From Rhodospirillaceae bacterium (GTDB lineage Bacteria; Pseudomonadota; Alphaproteobacteria; Micavibrionales; UBA2020): 6,816 nucleotides of DNA. This document shows positions 1 through 6,534 of the stretch, piece by piece; the stretch's first letter is position 1, and each line of letters starts with the position of its first letter. The stretch lies in assembly GCA_003524565.1 (NCBI GenBank), contig DQGU01000097.1, positions 1 through 6,816 on the forward strand, in the 5' to 3' direction. The notes beneath the pieces are model-generated. The model had not been told where the DNA came from, did not search any database, and worked only from the letters and a program-made list of their open reading frames with translations. A program made the translations under genes and the position numbers.

Positions 1-1
1 C

Positions 2-1366
2 CCCGGCGGCTATGTCTGCGCCATTCGCGCGGCGCAGCTGGGTCTCAAGACCGCCTGCATCGAAAAAGACAACACGCTGGGCGGCACTTGCCTCAACGTT
101 GGCTGCATCCCTTCCAAGGCACTTTTGAGCGTGTCCGAGAAATTCGCGCATGCGGAACATGACTTTGCGGGGCTTGGCATTGATGTGGGCAAGCCGAAGC
201 TCGACCTTAAAAAGATGATGACGCACAAAGACAAAGTCGTCGCGTCCAACACACAGGGCATCAGCTTCCTGTTCAAGAAAAACAAAGTCACCCATATCGT
301 CGGCACGGGCAGCATCGCTGCGGCGGGCACGGTCGAGGTGAGCGGCAAAGATGGCAAAAAAACCATCAGCGCAAAAAACATCGTCATCGCCACCGGTTCT
401 GAATCCACGCCCCTGCGCGGCATTGAAGTGGATGAAAAGCAGATTGTCACCTCGACGGGCGCGCTTGCGCTCGACAAAGTGCCCGCCAGCCTTGCCGTTA
501 TCGGCGGCGGCGTTATCGGCCTTGAAATGGGCACGGTCTGGCAGCGCCTTGGCACCAAGGTTACGGTTATCGAATTCCTCGACCGTGTTTTGCCGGGCAT
601 GGATGGCGAGGTTTCCAAAGAGATGAAAAAGATTCTGGCCAAGCAGGGCATGGAATTCAAACTGGGCACCAAAGTCACCGGTGCCGAAACCAAAAAAGGC
701 AAAGTCACCCTGACGCTGGAGCCTGCCAACGGCGGCGCGGCGGAAAAGCTGGAAGTCGAAACCGTACTGCTGGCCATCGGCCGCCGCCCCTATACGGCGG
801 GTCTCGGTCTTGAAAAAGCGGGCGTCACGGTTGATAACCGCGGCATGGTGCAAATCGACGAGCATTTCCAGACCAACATTCCGGGCATCTATGCCATCGG
901 CGATGTGGTGCGCGGGCCCATGCTGGCGCATAAGGCCGAAGACGAAGGCGTTGTGGTTGCCGAGATTATCGCGGGTCAATCCGGCCATATCAATTACGAT
1001 TGCATCCCCGGCGTGGTTTACACATTCCCCGAAGCGGCCAGCGTCGGCAAAACCGAAGAGCAGCTGAAAGAAGCGGGTATCCCCTACAAAGCGGGCAAGT
1101 TCCCCTTCATGGCCAACGGCCGCGCGCGCGCCATGGCGGCGACGGACGGTTTTGTCAAAATCCTTGCGCATACGGAAACCGACCGCGTGCTCGGCTGCCA
1201 TATCGTCGGACCTGAAGCGGGTACGCTGATTGCCGAAGTGGTTGCAGTCATGGAATTCGGCGGCAGTGCCGAAGACATCGCGCGTATTTGCCATGCGCAC
1301 CCGACTTTGAACGAAGTCGTCAAGGAAGCGGCGCTGGCGGTCGATGGCCGCCCGCTGCATATCTGA
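2..1366 (+). CDS. lpdA: Dihydrolipoyl dehydrogenase (E3), 5'-truncated by the window edge
   Basis: Flavoprotein that reoxidises dihydrolipoamide with NAD+, serving as the E3 subunit of pyruvate, 2-oxoglutarate or branched-chain dehydrogenase complexes and the glycine cleavage system in the cytoplasm. The frame is open from base 2 and gives 454 residues. The family is about 465 long, so only the start and the first part of the FAD-binding GxGxxG loop are missing (the visible protein opens PGGYVCAIRAA). The redox disulfide motif GGTCLNVGCIPSK has its cysteines at visible residues 30 and 35. The NAD-binding loop VIGGGVIGLEMG lies near 166-177, the second FAD motif IYAIGD near 296-301, and the C-terminal catalytic dyad in HAHPTLNE at about H433 and E438. 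All key residues are present and no frameshift is seen. The adjacent dehydrogenase genes, if any, lie upstream out of view, so which complex it serves cannot be told. The next gene starts on its stop codon. Confidence 0.97.
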   Translation, partial: PGGYVCAIRAAQLGLKTACIEKDNTLGGTCLNVGCIPSKALLSVSEKFAHAEHDFAGLGIDVGKPKLDLKKMMTHKDKVVASNTQGISFLFKKNKVTHIVGTGSIAAAGTVEVSGKDGKKTISAKNIVIATGSESTPLRGIEVDEKQIVTSTGALALDKVPASLAVIGGGVIGLEMGTVWQRLGTKVTVIEFLDRVLPGMDGEVSKEMKKILAKQGMEFKLGTKVTGAETKKGKVTLTLEPANGGAAEKLEVETVLLAIGRRPYTAGLGLEKAGVTVDNRGMVQIDEHFQTNIPGIYAIGDVVRGPMLAHKAEDEGVVVAEIIAGQSGHINYDCIPGVVYTFPEAASVGKTEEQLKEAGIPYKAGKFPFMANGRARAMAATDGFVKILAHTETDRVLGCHIVGPEAGTLIAEVVAVMEFGGSAEDIARICHAHPTLNEVVKEAALAVDGRPLHI

Positions 1367-1950
1367 TGCGCGGTATCCGCATAGCAGCATTGTTGGCGGG
1401 GTGGCTGTTGATGACCGCGCCCGCGCCGGCGCAAACGCTTCAAGCCCCCGCGCAGCCTGATTTGAAAGCGCAGGAAGCCGTCACGCTGTTCGATGCGCTT
1501 TGCCTCGCCTATCTGGGGCAGGGGAACAAGATGCTGGAGCAGGCCTATAGTATCGGCGCAAAACCCATACCGCAGATGTTCGCGCAGCAGTTTCTGGGCG
1601 GAACCCACCGCGGCGTCGGGCTGGCTGTGCAGGGCAAGGGCAGCCTTTATATGCTGGGCTTGACCGAACAGCCATCCTGCGTGATTGCCGCGCCCGAAGC
1701 AAACGGCGTATCGGCGCTGCAAACCTTCGCCGCCGGTGCGCGCCGCCTGCTGGTGACAGAAGGCACGGTCGATGGGCAGTATCAGCAAATCTATGCTGTT
1801 GTGAAACAGGATGCTGTCACCGCGCAGCAAAAAAGCATGATTGTGATTGCGACAATCTCGCCCGAAGGCGCGGCTGGCGCGGTGTTCAAGGCATTGCCCG
1901 CGCAAACCGCGCGCGAGATGGGCATCGTGCCCGATAAATGGCCGGAATAA
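1366..1950 (+). CDS. Unrecognised small secreted (periplasmic) protein coupled to lpdA
   Basis: A 194-residue protein that I do not recognise. It begins with a clear Sec signal peptide: MRGIR, a hydrophobic core at about 6-17 (IAALLAGWLLMT), then APAPAQ. The likely signal peptidase I cut is after A-P-A near residue 22. No lipobox cysteine is present, so the mature product should be soluble in the periplasm. The mature part has two cysteines, C46 (in FDALCLAYL) and C105 (in EQPSCVIA), which could form a disulfide, and ends in KWPE. There are no transmembrane segments beyond the signal peptide. The ATG at 1366 is chosen because it starts exactly at the signal peptide and shares its A with the lpdA TGA (TGATG). 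The frame stays open upstream to a TTG at 1288, but those residues would disrupt the signal peptide. No good Shine-Dalgarno precedes the ATG, so translation probably depends on ribosomes terminating on lpdA. Base composition matches its neighbours. Confidence 0.85.
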   Translation: MRGIRIAALLAGWLLMTAPAPAQTLQAPAQPDLKAQEAVTLFDALCLAYLGQGNKMLEQAYSIGAKPIPQMFAQQFLGGTHRGVGLAVQGKGSLYMLGLTEQPSCVIAAPEANGVSALQTFAAGARRLLVTEGTVDGQYQQIYAVVKQDAVTAQQKSMIVIATISPEGAAGAVFKALPAQTAREMGIVPDKWPE

Positions 1951-1971
1951 AAACATCAGATACGCAATAGA

Positions 1972-2001
1972 AAAAGGCCGGCAGTTCATTGCCGGCCTTT
2001 T
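1972..2001. terminator. Bidirectional rho-independent terminator
   Basis: Perfect inverted repeat with 12-bp arms (AAAAGGCCGGCA at 1972-1983 and TGCCGGCCTTTT at 1990-2001) and a 6-nt loop, GTTCAT. On the plus strand the GC-rich stem runs into TTTTCTTTTT, and on the minus strand into TTTTTCTATT, so it can stop transcription both ways. It lies 21 nt after the stop at 1950 and 24 nt beyond the stop of the convergent gene at 2026. This is what a shared terminator between tail-to-tail genes should look like. Confidence 0.93.
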
Positions 2002-2025
2002 CTTTTTATGTTCGTTCAGTTCGTA

Positions 2026-2268
2026 TCAGCTTTTGAACGTCGAGACGACTTTCGTGCCGCCGATGCTGTGCGGCATACGCTCGAGCGCGGGGGCTGTGTT
2101 GTCCGCAAATACGAAGCGGATAACGGGCTCGTGGCTGTCGATGTCGCGCGCCATGTTGACGTCAATCAATTCGGACGCAAAATCGCGGGCGATGCTTTCA
2201 ATCTGTTGTGCGACGCGGTTAAAAATGCCGTCGAGGTCGCGGTCGGTCCAGTTACGCGGGGTAGTCAT
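2026..2268 (-). CDS. Unrecognised 80-residue acidic protein, divergent from hutU
   Basis: An 80-residue cytoplasmic-looking protein with no signal peptide, membrane segment or cysteine. I do not recognise the family. The N-terminal half (about residues 7-40) looks helical and amphipathic, with many Asp, Arg and Ile residues (TDRDLDGIFNRVAQQIESIA). The C-terminal half is probably strand-rich: EPVIRFVFADN near 47-57, and VVSTFKS at the end. The start at 2268 is supported by a strong Shine-Dalgarno, AGAAGGTG (2274-2281), five bases before the ATG. The same frame stays open upstream to 2586, but that extension would run into hutU and lacks such a site. It converges on the secreted-protein gene, shares its terminator, and faces away from hutU across a 205-bp gap. 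Divergent placement next to an operon sometimes marks a regulator, but no DNA-binding motif is visible, so no function is assigned. Confidence 0.75.
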   Translation of the reverse strand: MTTPRNWTDRDLDGIFNRVAQQIESIARDFASELIDVNMARDIDSHEPVIRFVFADNTAPALERMPHSIGGTKVVSTFKS

Positions 2269-2273
2269 GGTAT

Positions 2274-2281
2274 CACCTTCT
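2274..2281 (-). promoter_or_regulatory. Ribosome binding site fixing the start of the 80-residue gene
   Basis: On the minus strand AGAAGGTG precedes ATG by five bases (ATACC). It closely matches the anti-Shine-Dalgarno complement and decides for the short start at 2268 over the long open frame upstream. Confidence 0.75.
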
Positions 2282-2410
2282 TTATTCAGTCTTTTTCTTG
2301 TTATTGGCCGGCCATCCAAAAATGCTGCATCGCGCTGAGTAAAAATTGCGGCGCTGCCGCATGGCCGAAGCGAAGGAATATCTGCCTGTTTTATGTAACT
2401 GTCAACCCCC

Positions 2411-2460
2411 TGTTGCAAAAAGGCGCAATGGTGTATGTTTTTGTATCGCATTTTCAAACA
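2411..2460 (+). promoter_or_regulatory. Probable hut control region: TGTAT direct repeat and possible promoter
   Basis: Just upstream of hutU the sequence turns AT-rich. TGTAT occurs at 2432-2436 and again at 2442-2446, start-to-start exactly 10 bp, about one helical turn. The left copy extends to TGTATGT, which resembles the half-site I recall for HutC, the GntR-family repressor of hut genes released by urocanate. The right half does not complete the expected dyad. A possible -35, TTGCAA (2413-2418), pairs only poorly with TATGTT (2434-2439) at a short 15-bp spacing, so the promoter assignment is weak. If both are real, the repeats would overlap the -10 and block polymerase. This is inference from position and partial motif similarity. 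Confidence 0.35.
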
Positions 2461-2463
2461 GTT

Positions 2464-2470
2464 AAGGTGA
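2464..2470 (+). promoter_or_regulatory. Ribosome binding site of hutU
   Basis: AAGGTGA lies three bases before the ATG at 2474, with the core AAGG at a functional distance. It supports this start, which also gives the normal length of the enzyme. Confidence 0.7.
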
Positions 2471-2473
2471 GAT

Positions 2474-4183
2474 ATGGCAGCCGAACCCGCCCGTGTCAAC
2501 AAACGCATTATCAAGGCGCCGCATGGCGCGACTCTGAATGCAAAATCGTGGCTGACAGAAGCGCCGCTACGCATGCTCATGAACAACCTCGACCCCGACG
2601 TCGCAGAAAATCCGGACGAGCTGGTGGTCTATGGCGGCATTGGCAAGGCCGCGCGCAACTGGGAATGTTTCGACAAAATTGTTGAAACGCTGAAGGGGCT
2701 GGAGCTGGATGAAACGCTGCTCGTGCAATCGGGCAAGCCTGTCGGCGTTTTTAAAACGCATAAAGACGCGCCGCGTGTGCTGCTGGCAAATTCAAACCTT
2801 GTGCCCAACTGGGCAGACTGGGCGCATTTCCGCGAGCTGGATGCCAAGGGATTGATGATGTACGGGCAGATGACGGCAGGCTCGTGGATTTATATCGGCA
2901 CGCAGGGGATTGTGCAGGGTACCTATGAAACTTTCGTCGAGGTTGGCCGCCGCCATTATAACGGCGATTTGAAAGGCAAATGGATTTTGACGGGCGGGCT
3001 TGGCGGCATGGGCGGCGCACAGCCGCTGGCCGCGACCATGGCGGGCGCTTCCATGCTGGCGGTCGAATGTCAGATGAGCCGTATCGAACGCCGCCTTGCC
3101 ACGCGCTATCTCGATAAAAAAGCGACGTCCCTTGATGAGGCGATTGCCATGATTCACGCCGCGCATGCGGAGGGCAAAGCTATTTCTGTCGGGCTTCTCG
3201 GCAATGCGGCGGAGGTATTCCCCGAACTGGTCAAGCGCGCCAAGGCTGATGCGAAATACCGCCCCGACGCCGTGACCGACCAGACATCGGCGCATGACCC
3301 GCTGAACGGTTATCTGCCTGCCGGCTGGACATGGGCGGAAGCAGAACAAAAACGCCAAAGCGCCCCGGATGACGTCATTCATGCGGCCAAAAAATCCATG
3401 AAGGCGCATGTGCAGGCGATGCTGGATTTTTACGCCATGGGTATTCCGACGCTCGACTACGGCAACAACATCCGCGCAATGGCGGAGGAAGAGGGGCTTG
3501 AAAACGCCTTCGCCTTTCCGGGATTTGTACCCGCTTATATTCGTCCGCTGTTTTGCCGCGGTGTGGGGCCTTTCCGCTGGGCGGCGCTGTCGGGCGACCC
3601 CGAAGATATTTATAAAACAGATGCGAAGGTCAAAGAGCTTCTGCCCGATAACAAACACCTCCATAACTGGCTGGATATGGCCAAAGAGCGTATCCAGTTT
3701 CAAGGCTTGCCCGCGCGCATTTGCTGGGTGGGCTTGGGCGACCGCGCACGCCTCGGCCTTGCGTTTAACGACATGGTGAAAAATGGCGAGCTGAAAGCCC
3801 CCGTGGTCATCGGCCGCGACCATCTCGACAGCGGCTCCGTTGCCAGCCCGAACCGCGAGACGGAGGGGATGAAGGACGGTAGCGATGCCGTTTCCGACTG
3901 GCCGCTTCTGAACGCGCTTCTCAATACCGCCAGCGGCGCGACGTGGGTATCGCTGCATCATGGGGGCGGCGTCGGTATGGGTTTTTCCCAGCATAGCGGC
4001 ATGGTTGTTGTGGCCGACGGCACGGAAGACGCCGCGCGGCGTTTGAAAAACGTACTCACCAACGACCCCGCCACCGGCGTTATGCGCCATGCCGATGCGG
4101 GGTATGATATTGCGGTTGATTGCGCGCGTGAAAAAGGCCTGCACCTGCCCATGGTTGCGGGCGCGAAAGGAAGCGTAAAATGA
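2474..4183 (+). CDS. hutU: Urocanate hydratase (urocanase)
   Basis: Cytoplasmic enzyme of histidine breakdown that adds water to urocanate to give 4-imidazolone-5-propanoate, using tightly bound NAD+ as an electrophile rather than as a redox carrier. The 569 residues are slightly above the usual 555-560. Family hallmarks in order: YGGIGKAARNW (53-63), QSGKPVGVF (85-93), the NAD-binding glycine-rich GGLGGMGGAQPLA (174-186), DQTSAHDPLNGY (269-280), FPGFVPAYIRPLFCRGVGPF (348-367), RICWVGLGDR (415-424) and HHGGGVGMGFSQHSG (495-509). C417 corresponds to the active-site cysteine, C410 in the Pseudomonas putida enzyme. The gene is intact and is the first of the hutUHG unit. Its TGA overlaps the ATG of hutH by four bases (ATGA), implying translational coupling. 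Regulation is probably by histidine or urocanate through the upstream region, but no repressor gene is in view. Confidence 0.98.
   Translation: MAAEPARVNKRIIKAPHGATLNAKSWLTEAPLRMLMNNLDPDVAENPDELVVYGGIGKAARNWECFDKIVETLKGLELDETLLVQSGKPVGVFKTHKDAPRVLLANSNLVPNWADWAHFRELDAKGLMMYGQMTAGSWIYIGTQGIVQGTYETFVEVGRRHYNGDLKGKWILTGGLGGMGGAQPLAATMAGASMLAVECQMSRIERRLATRYLDKKATSLDEAIAMIHAAHAEGKAISVGLLGNAAEVFPELVKRAKADAKYRPDAVTDQTSAHDPLNGYLPAGWTWAEAEQKRQSAPDDVIHAAKKSMKAHVQAMLDFYAMGIPTLDYGNNIRAMAEEEGLENAFAFPGFVPAYIRPLFCRGVGPFRWAALSGDPEDIYKTDAKVKELLPDNKHLHNWLDMAKERIQFQGLPARICWVGLGDRARLGLAFNDMVKNGELKAPVVIGRDHLDSGSVASPNRETEGMKDGSDAVSDWPLLNALLNTASGATWVSLHHGGGVGMGFSQHSGMVVVADGTEDAARRLKNVLTNDPATGVMRHADAGYDIAVDCAREKGLHLPMVAGAKGSVK
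4166..4173 (+). promoter_or_regulatory. Ribosome binding site of hutH inside the end of hutU
   Basis: AAAGGAAG lies within the last codons of hutU, six bases before the hutH ATG at 4180. HutH can therefore start both from this site and by re-initiation at the ATGA overlap. Confidence 0.6.
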
Positions 4184-5721
4184 AAAAAATCGTTATCCAG
4201 CCGGGCGAGCTGAGCCTCTCTATCCTGCGCATGGCCGTGAAACACCATGTGCCCGTGGCGCTTGCGCCTGCCGCTTATAAAAACATCGACCTGTCGCAAC
4301 GTCATATCCAGAACATCATCGACGATGGCCAGACGGTCTATAGCATCAATACGGGCTTCGGCGCGCTGGCCAAGGTGCGTATCGCGCCCGAAGATTTCGA
4401 AACATTGCAGCGTAATTTGATTTTATCGCATGCAACGGGCGTCGGGCGGTTTCTGGACGATGATATTGTGCGCCTTATTCTGCTTTTGAAAATCAACGCG
4501 CTGGCGCAAGGATATTCGGGTGTGCGCCGCGAAGTCATTGATTTCCTCATCGAAATTTATAACCGCGAAATATACCCCTGCATCCCTGAAAAAGGCTCTG
4601 TCGGCGCATCGGGCGACCTTGCGCCGCTGGCGCATTTGTCGCTGCCCTTGATTGGTGCGGGGCAGGTGCGCGTGGGCGGCATCCTCAAGGATGCACGCGC
4701 GGAAATGAAAAAACAGGGGCTGAAGCCTTTGCAGTTGGCGCCCAAGGAAGGCCTTGCGCTGATTAACGGCACGCAGGTTTCGACGGCGCTTGCGCTGCGC
4801 GGTCTTTTCCGTGCCGAAGACTGCTTTGCGGGGGCGGTAGTCGCAGGGGCGCTGACGGTCGATGCGGCCAAGGGCTCTACAACGCCGTTTGACCCTGATA
4901 TCCAGCGGGTACGCCGCCAGAAAGGGCAGATAGACGTCGCCAAAGTCTATGTGAACCTGCTCAAAGGCAGCGCCATTCGCAAATCGCACGACAACGAAGA
5001 CGACCCCAAGGTGCAAGACCCCTATTGCATCCGCTGCATGCCGCAGGTGATGGGTGCGTGTCTGGACCATATCCGCTTTGCCGCTGACGTGTTCTTGAAC
5101 GAGGTGAATGCGGTGACCGATAACCCGCTTATTTTCCTTGAAACGGGCGAAGTGAAATCGGGCGGCAACTTTCATGCGGAGCCGATTGCCATGGCGGCCG
5201 ACAGTCTCGCCCTTGCCGTCGCGGAAATCGGCAATATGAGCGAGCGGCGCATTGCCATGCTTATTGACAGCCGCATGAGCGGCCTGCCGCCGTTTCTGGT
5301 GCAGGATGCGGGTGTCAATTCCGGCTTTATGATTGCGCATGTGACGGCGGCGGCGCTGGCGTCCGAAAACAAGCTTCTGGCGCACCCCGCCTGCGTGGAC
5401 AGTATCCCGACGTCGGCCAATCAGGAAGACCATGTCAGCATGGCGACCCACGGCGCGCGCAGGCTCAACGACATGGCGACCAATACGGCGAATATTGTGG
5501 GTATCGAGCTTCTGGCCGCGGCGCAGGGAATTGATTTTCACCTGCCGCTGCAAACGTCCAAGCCGCTGCAGGATGTTATGCACATTCTGCGCGCGCAGGT
5601 CAGCCATTACAGCGAAGACCATTATTTCGCGCCCGATATCCGCATCGCCACGCGGATTGTGGAGGCGGGGACGTTCCTGCCCTTCGTCGGGCGTAAAACC
5701 CTGCCGTCTTTCGCGCTATAA
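4180..5721 (+). CDS. hutH: Histidine ammonia-lyase (histidase)
   Basis: First enzyme of histidine degradation: it removes ammonia from L-histidine to give trans-urocanate, working as a cytoplasmic tetramer. The electrophilic MIO prosthetic group forms autocatalytically from an Ala-Ser-Gly triad, here A143-S144-G145 in GSVGASGDLAPLAHLSLPL. Residues known to matter in the Pseudomonas putida enzyme are all found at a shift of one or two: Y54 (Y53), H84 (H83), N196 in LINGTQ (N195), Y282 and R285 in DPYCIRC (Y280, R283), F331 in SGGNFHAEP (F329), and E416 in ANQEDHVSM (E414). The length of 513 is normal. Tyrosine and phenylalanine ammonia-lyases are related, but H84 in the SH motif, E416 and the hutU/hutG neighbours argue firmly for histidine as substrate. 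The start overlaps the hutU stop. The gene is intact. Confidence 0.98.
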   Translation: MKKIVIQPGELSLSILRMAVKHHVPVALAPAAYKNIDLSQRHIQNIIDDGQTVYSINTGFGALAKVRIAPEDFETLQRNLILSHATGVGRFLDDDIVRLILLLKINALAQGYSGVRREVIDFLIEIYNREIYPCIPEKGSVGASGDLAPLAHLSLPLIGAGQVRVGGILKDARAEMKKQGLKPLQLAPKEGLALINGTQVSTALALRGLFRAEDCFAGAVVAGALTVDAAKGSTTPFDPDIQRVRRQKGQIDVAKVYVNLLKGSAIRKSHDNEDDPKVQDPYCIRCMPQVMGACLDHIRFAADVFLNEVNAVTDNPLIFLETGEVKSGGNFHAEPIAMAADSLALAVAEIGNMSERRIAMLIDSRMSGLPPFLVQDAGVNSGFMIAHVTAAALASENKLLAHPACVDSIPTSANQEDHVSMATHGARRLNDMATNTANIVGIELLAAAQGIDFHLPLQTSKPLQDVMHILRAQVSHYSEDHYFAPDIRIATRIVEAGTFLPFVGRKTLPSFAL

Positions 5722-5730
5722 GCGGGGGGC

Positions 5731-6534
5731 ATGATGCAGTCTCGCCGTTTGATACAGGGCCGCACGCCGCTTCTGGTCAGTATCCCGCACATGGGTACTT
5801 ACCTGCCGCCGGATATCCGCGCGCGGCTGAACGATACGGGGCGCGCGCTGCCGGATACAGACTGGCATTTGGACAGGCTTTATGATTTCGCGGCGGATAT
5901 GGGGGCGAGTGTCCTGATGTCCACCCATTCGCGCTATGTCGTCGATTTGAACCGCGCACAGGAAGATACGGATTTATATCCGGGGCAGGTCAAAACCGGC
6001 CTTTGCCCCCTGCAAACCTTCGATGGCGAGGATATTTATCAAGGCGGCGAAGCGCCCGATGGTATCGAAAAGCTGAACCGCGTTGCCGCCTATTGGCTGC
6101 CATACCATGAAGCGTTGGCGGCGGAGCTGGCGCGCATCAAATCCGTTTTTGGCTATGCGATTTTATACGACGCCCATTCCATCCGCGCCGAAGTTCCGCG
6201 TTTGTTCGACGGGCGGCTGTGGGATTTAAACCTCGGCACGGCACATGATACCAGCTGCGATGCGGCGATGTCGCAGGCGGCGCTGGCGGCGGCTGCGTCC
6301 GGCGATTATTCGGCGGTGCTGAATAAACGCTTTGTCGGCGGGTATATCACGCGCGGCTATGGCCGCCCTGCCGAAAATATACACGCCATTCAGATGGAGC
6401 TTGTCTGGGATTTATACATGGACAGCGGCGCCCCCTATCATTACCGCGAAGAAAAGGCGGACAGGCTGAAGCCCGTTCTTGGCCGTGTTCTGCAATCCCT
6501 GCTGGATTGGGGGCGGGGGCGTTACGGCGTTTAA
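5731..6534 (+). CDS. hutG: N-formylglutamate deformylase (N-formylglutamate amidohydrolase)
   Basis: Last step of the five-step histidine pathway: N-formyl-L-glutamate plus water gives L-glutamate and formate, via a metal-dependent cytoplasmic hydrolase. The 267-residue length is typical. Conserved stretches are VSIPHMGTYLP (H20), DTDWHLDRLYDF (42-53), THSRYVVDLNR (65-75), LYDAHSIRAEVPRLFDGRLW (145-164), the glycine-rich GGYITRGYGRP (203-213) and HAIQMEL (218-224, with E223). H20, H149 and E223 are plausible metal or catalytic residues. This is the FGase family, not the arginase-like formiminoglutamase also called HutG, so a formiminoglutamate deiminase (HutF) is expected elsewhere. A six-G run (5724-5729) sits one base before the ATG at 5731 and four before the ATG at 5734. 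The second ATG has the better spacing, so the true protein may be 266 residues. Its stop overlaps the convergent gene. Confidence 0.95.
   Translation: MMQSRRLIQGRTPLLVSIPHMGTYLPPDIRARLNDTGRALPDTDWHLDRLYDFAADMGASVLMSTHSRYVVDLNRAQEDTDLYPGQVKTGLCPLQTFDGEDIYQGGEAPDGIEKLNRVAAYWLPYHEALAAELARIKSVFGYAILYDAHSIRAEVPRLFDGRLWDLNLGTAHDTSCDAAMSQAALAAAASGDYSAVLNKRFVGGYITRGYGRPAENIHAIQMELVWDLYMDSGAPYHYREEKADRLKPVLGRVLQSLLDWGRGRYGV

Noticed and set aside
10..777. 255-residue open frame on the minus strand opposite lpdA
   Set aside because: It lies wholly antisense to a clearly conserved enzyme. The Ser/Pro/Leu-rich, low-complexity product is typical of a shadow created by GC-biased codons.
1288..1365. TTG-initiated upstream extension of the secreted protein
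   Set aside because: It adds 26 residues ahead of a textbook signal peptide and lies inside lpdA. The ATG at 1366 is the sensible start.
2305..2314. 10-bp palindrome TGGCCGGCCA in the divergent intergenic region
   Set aside because: Short GC palindromes are common in this composition. It is not repeated upstream of hutU as an operator, and nothing else supports it.
2347..2361. Small hairpin TGCGGC-GCT-GCCGCA
   Set aside because: Only a 6-bp stem with no following T-run, in a spot where no transcript is expected to end. Not supported as a terminator or RNA element.
2269..2586. Upstream extension of the 80-residue minus-strand gene to 186 residues
   Set aside because: It would run through the hut promoter region into hutU, whereas the ATG at 2268 has a strong Shine-Dalgarno at ideal spacing.
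2008..2685. 225-residue plus-strand frame spanning the small minus gene and the start of hutU
   Set aside because: It crosses the intergenic region, overlaps the hutU start out of frame and is antisense to the 80-residue gene, which has a far better ribosome binding site.
2792..4144. 450-residue open frame on the minus strand opposite hutU
   Set aside because: Unusually long but fully antisense to an intact urocanase. The His/Arg/Gly-rich product has no recognisable motif, and GC-rich third positions in hutU explain the absence of stops.
4423..5622. 399-residue open frame on the minus strand opposite hutH
   Set aside because: Same reasoning: a fully antisense, Arg/His-rich product with no domain signal and no ribosome binding site that I can see.
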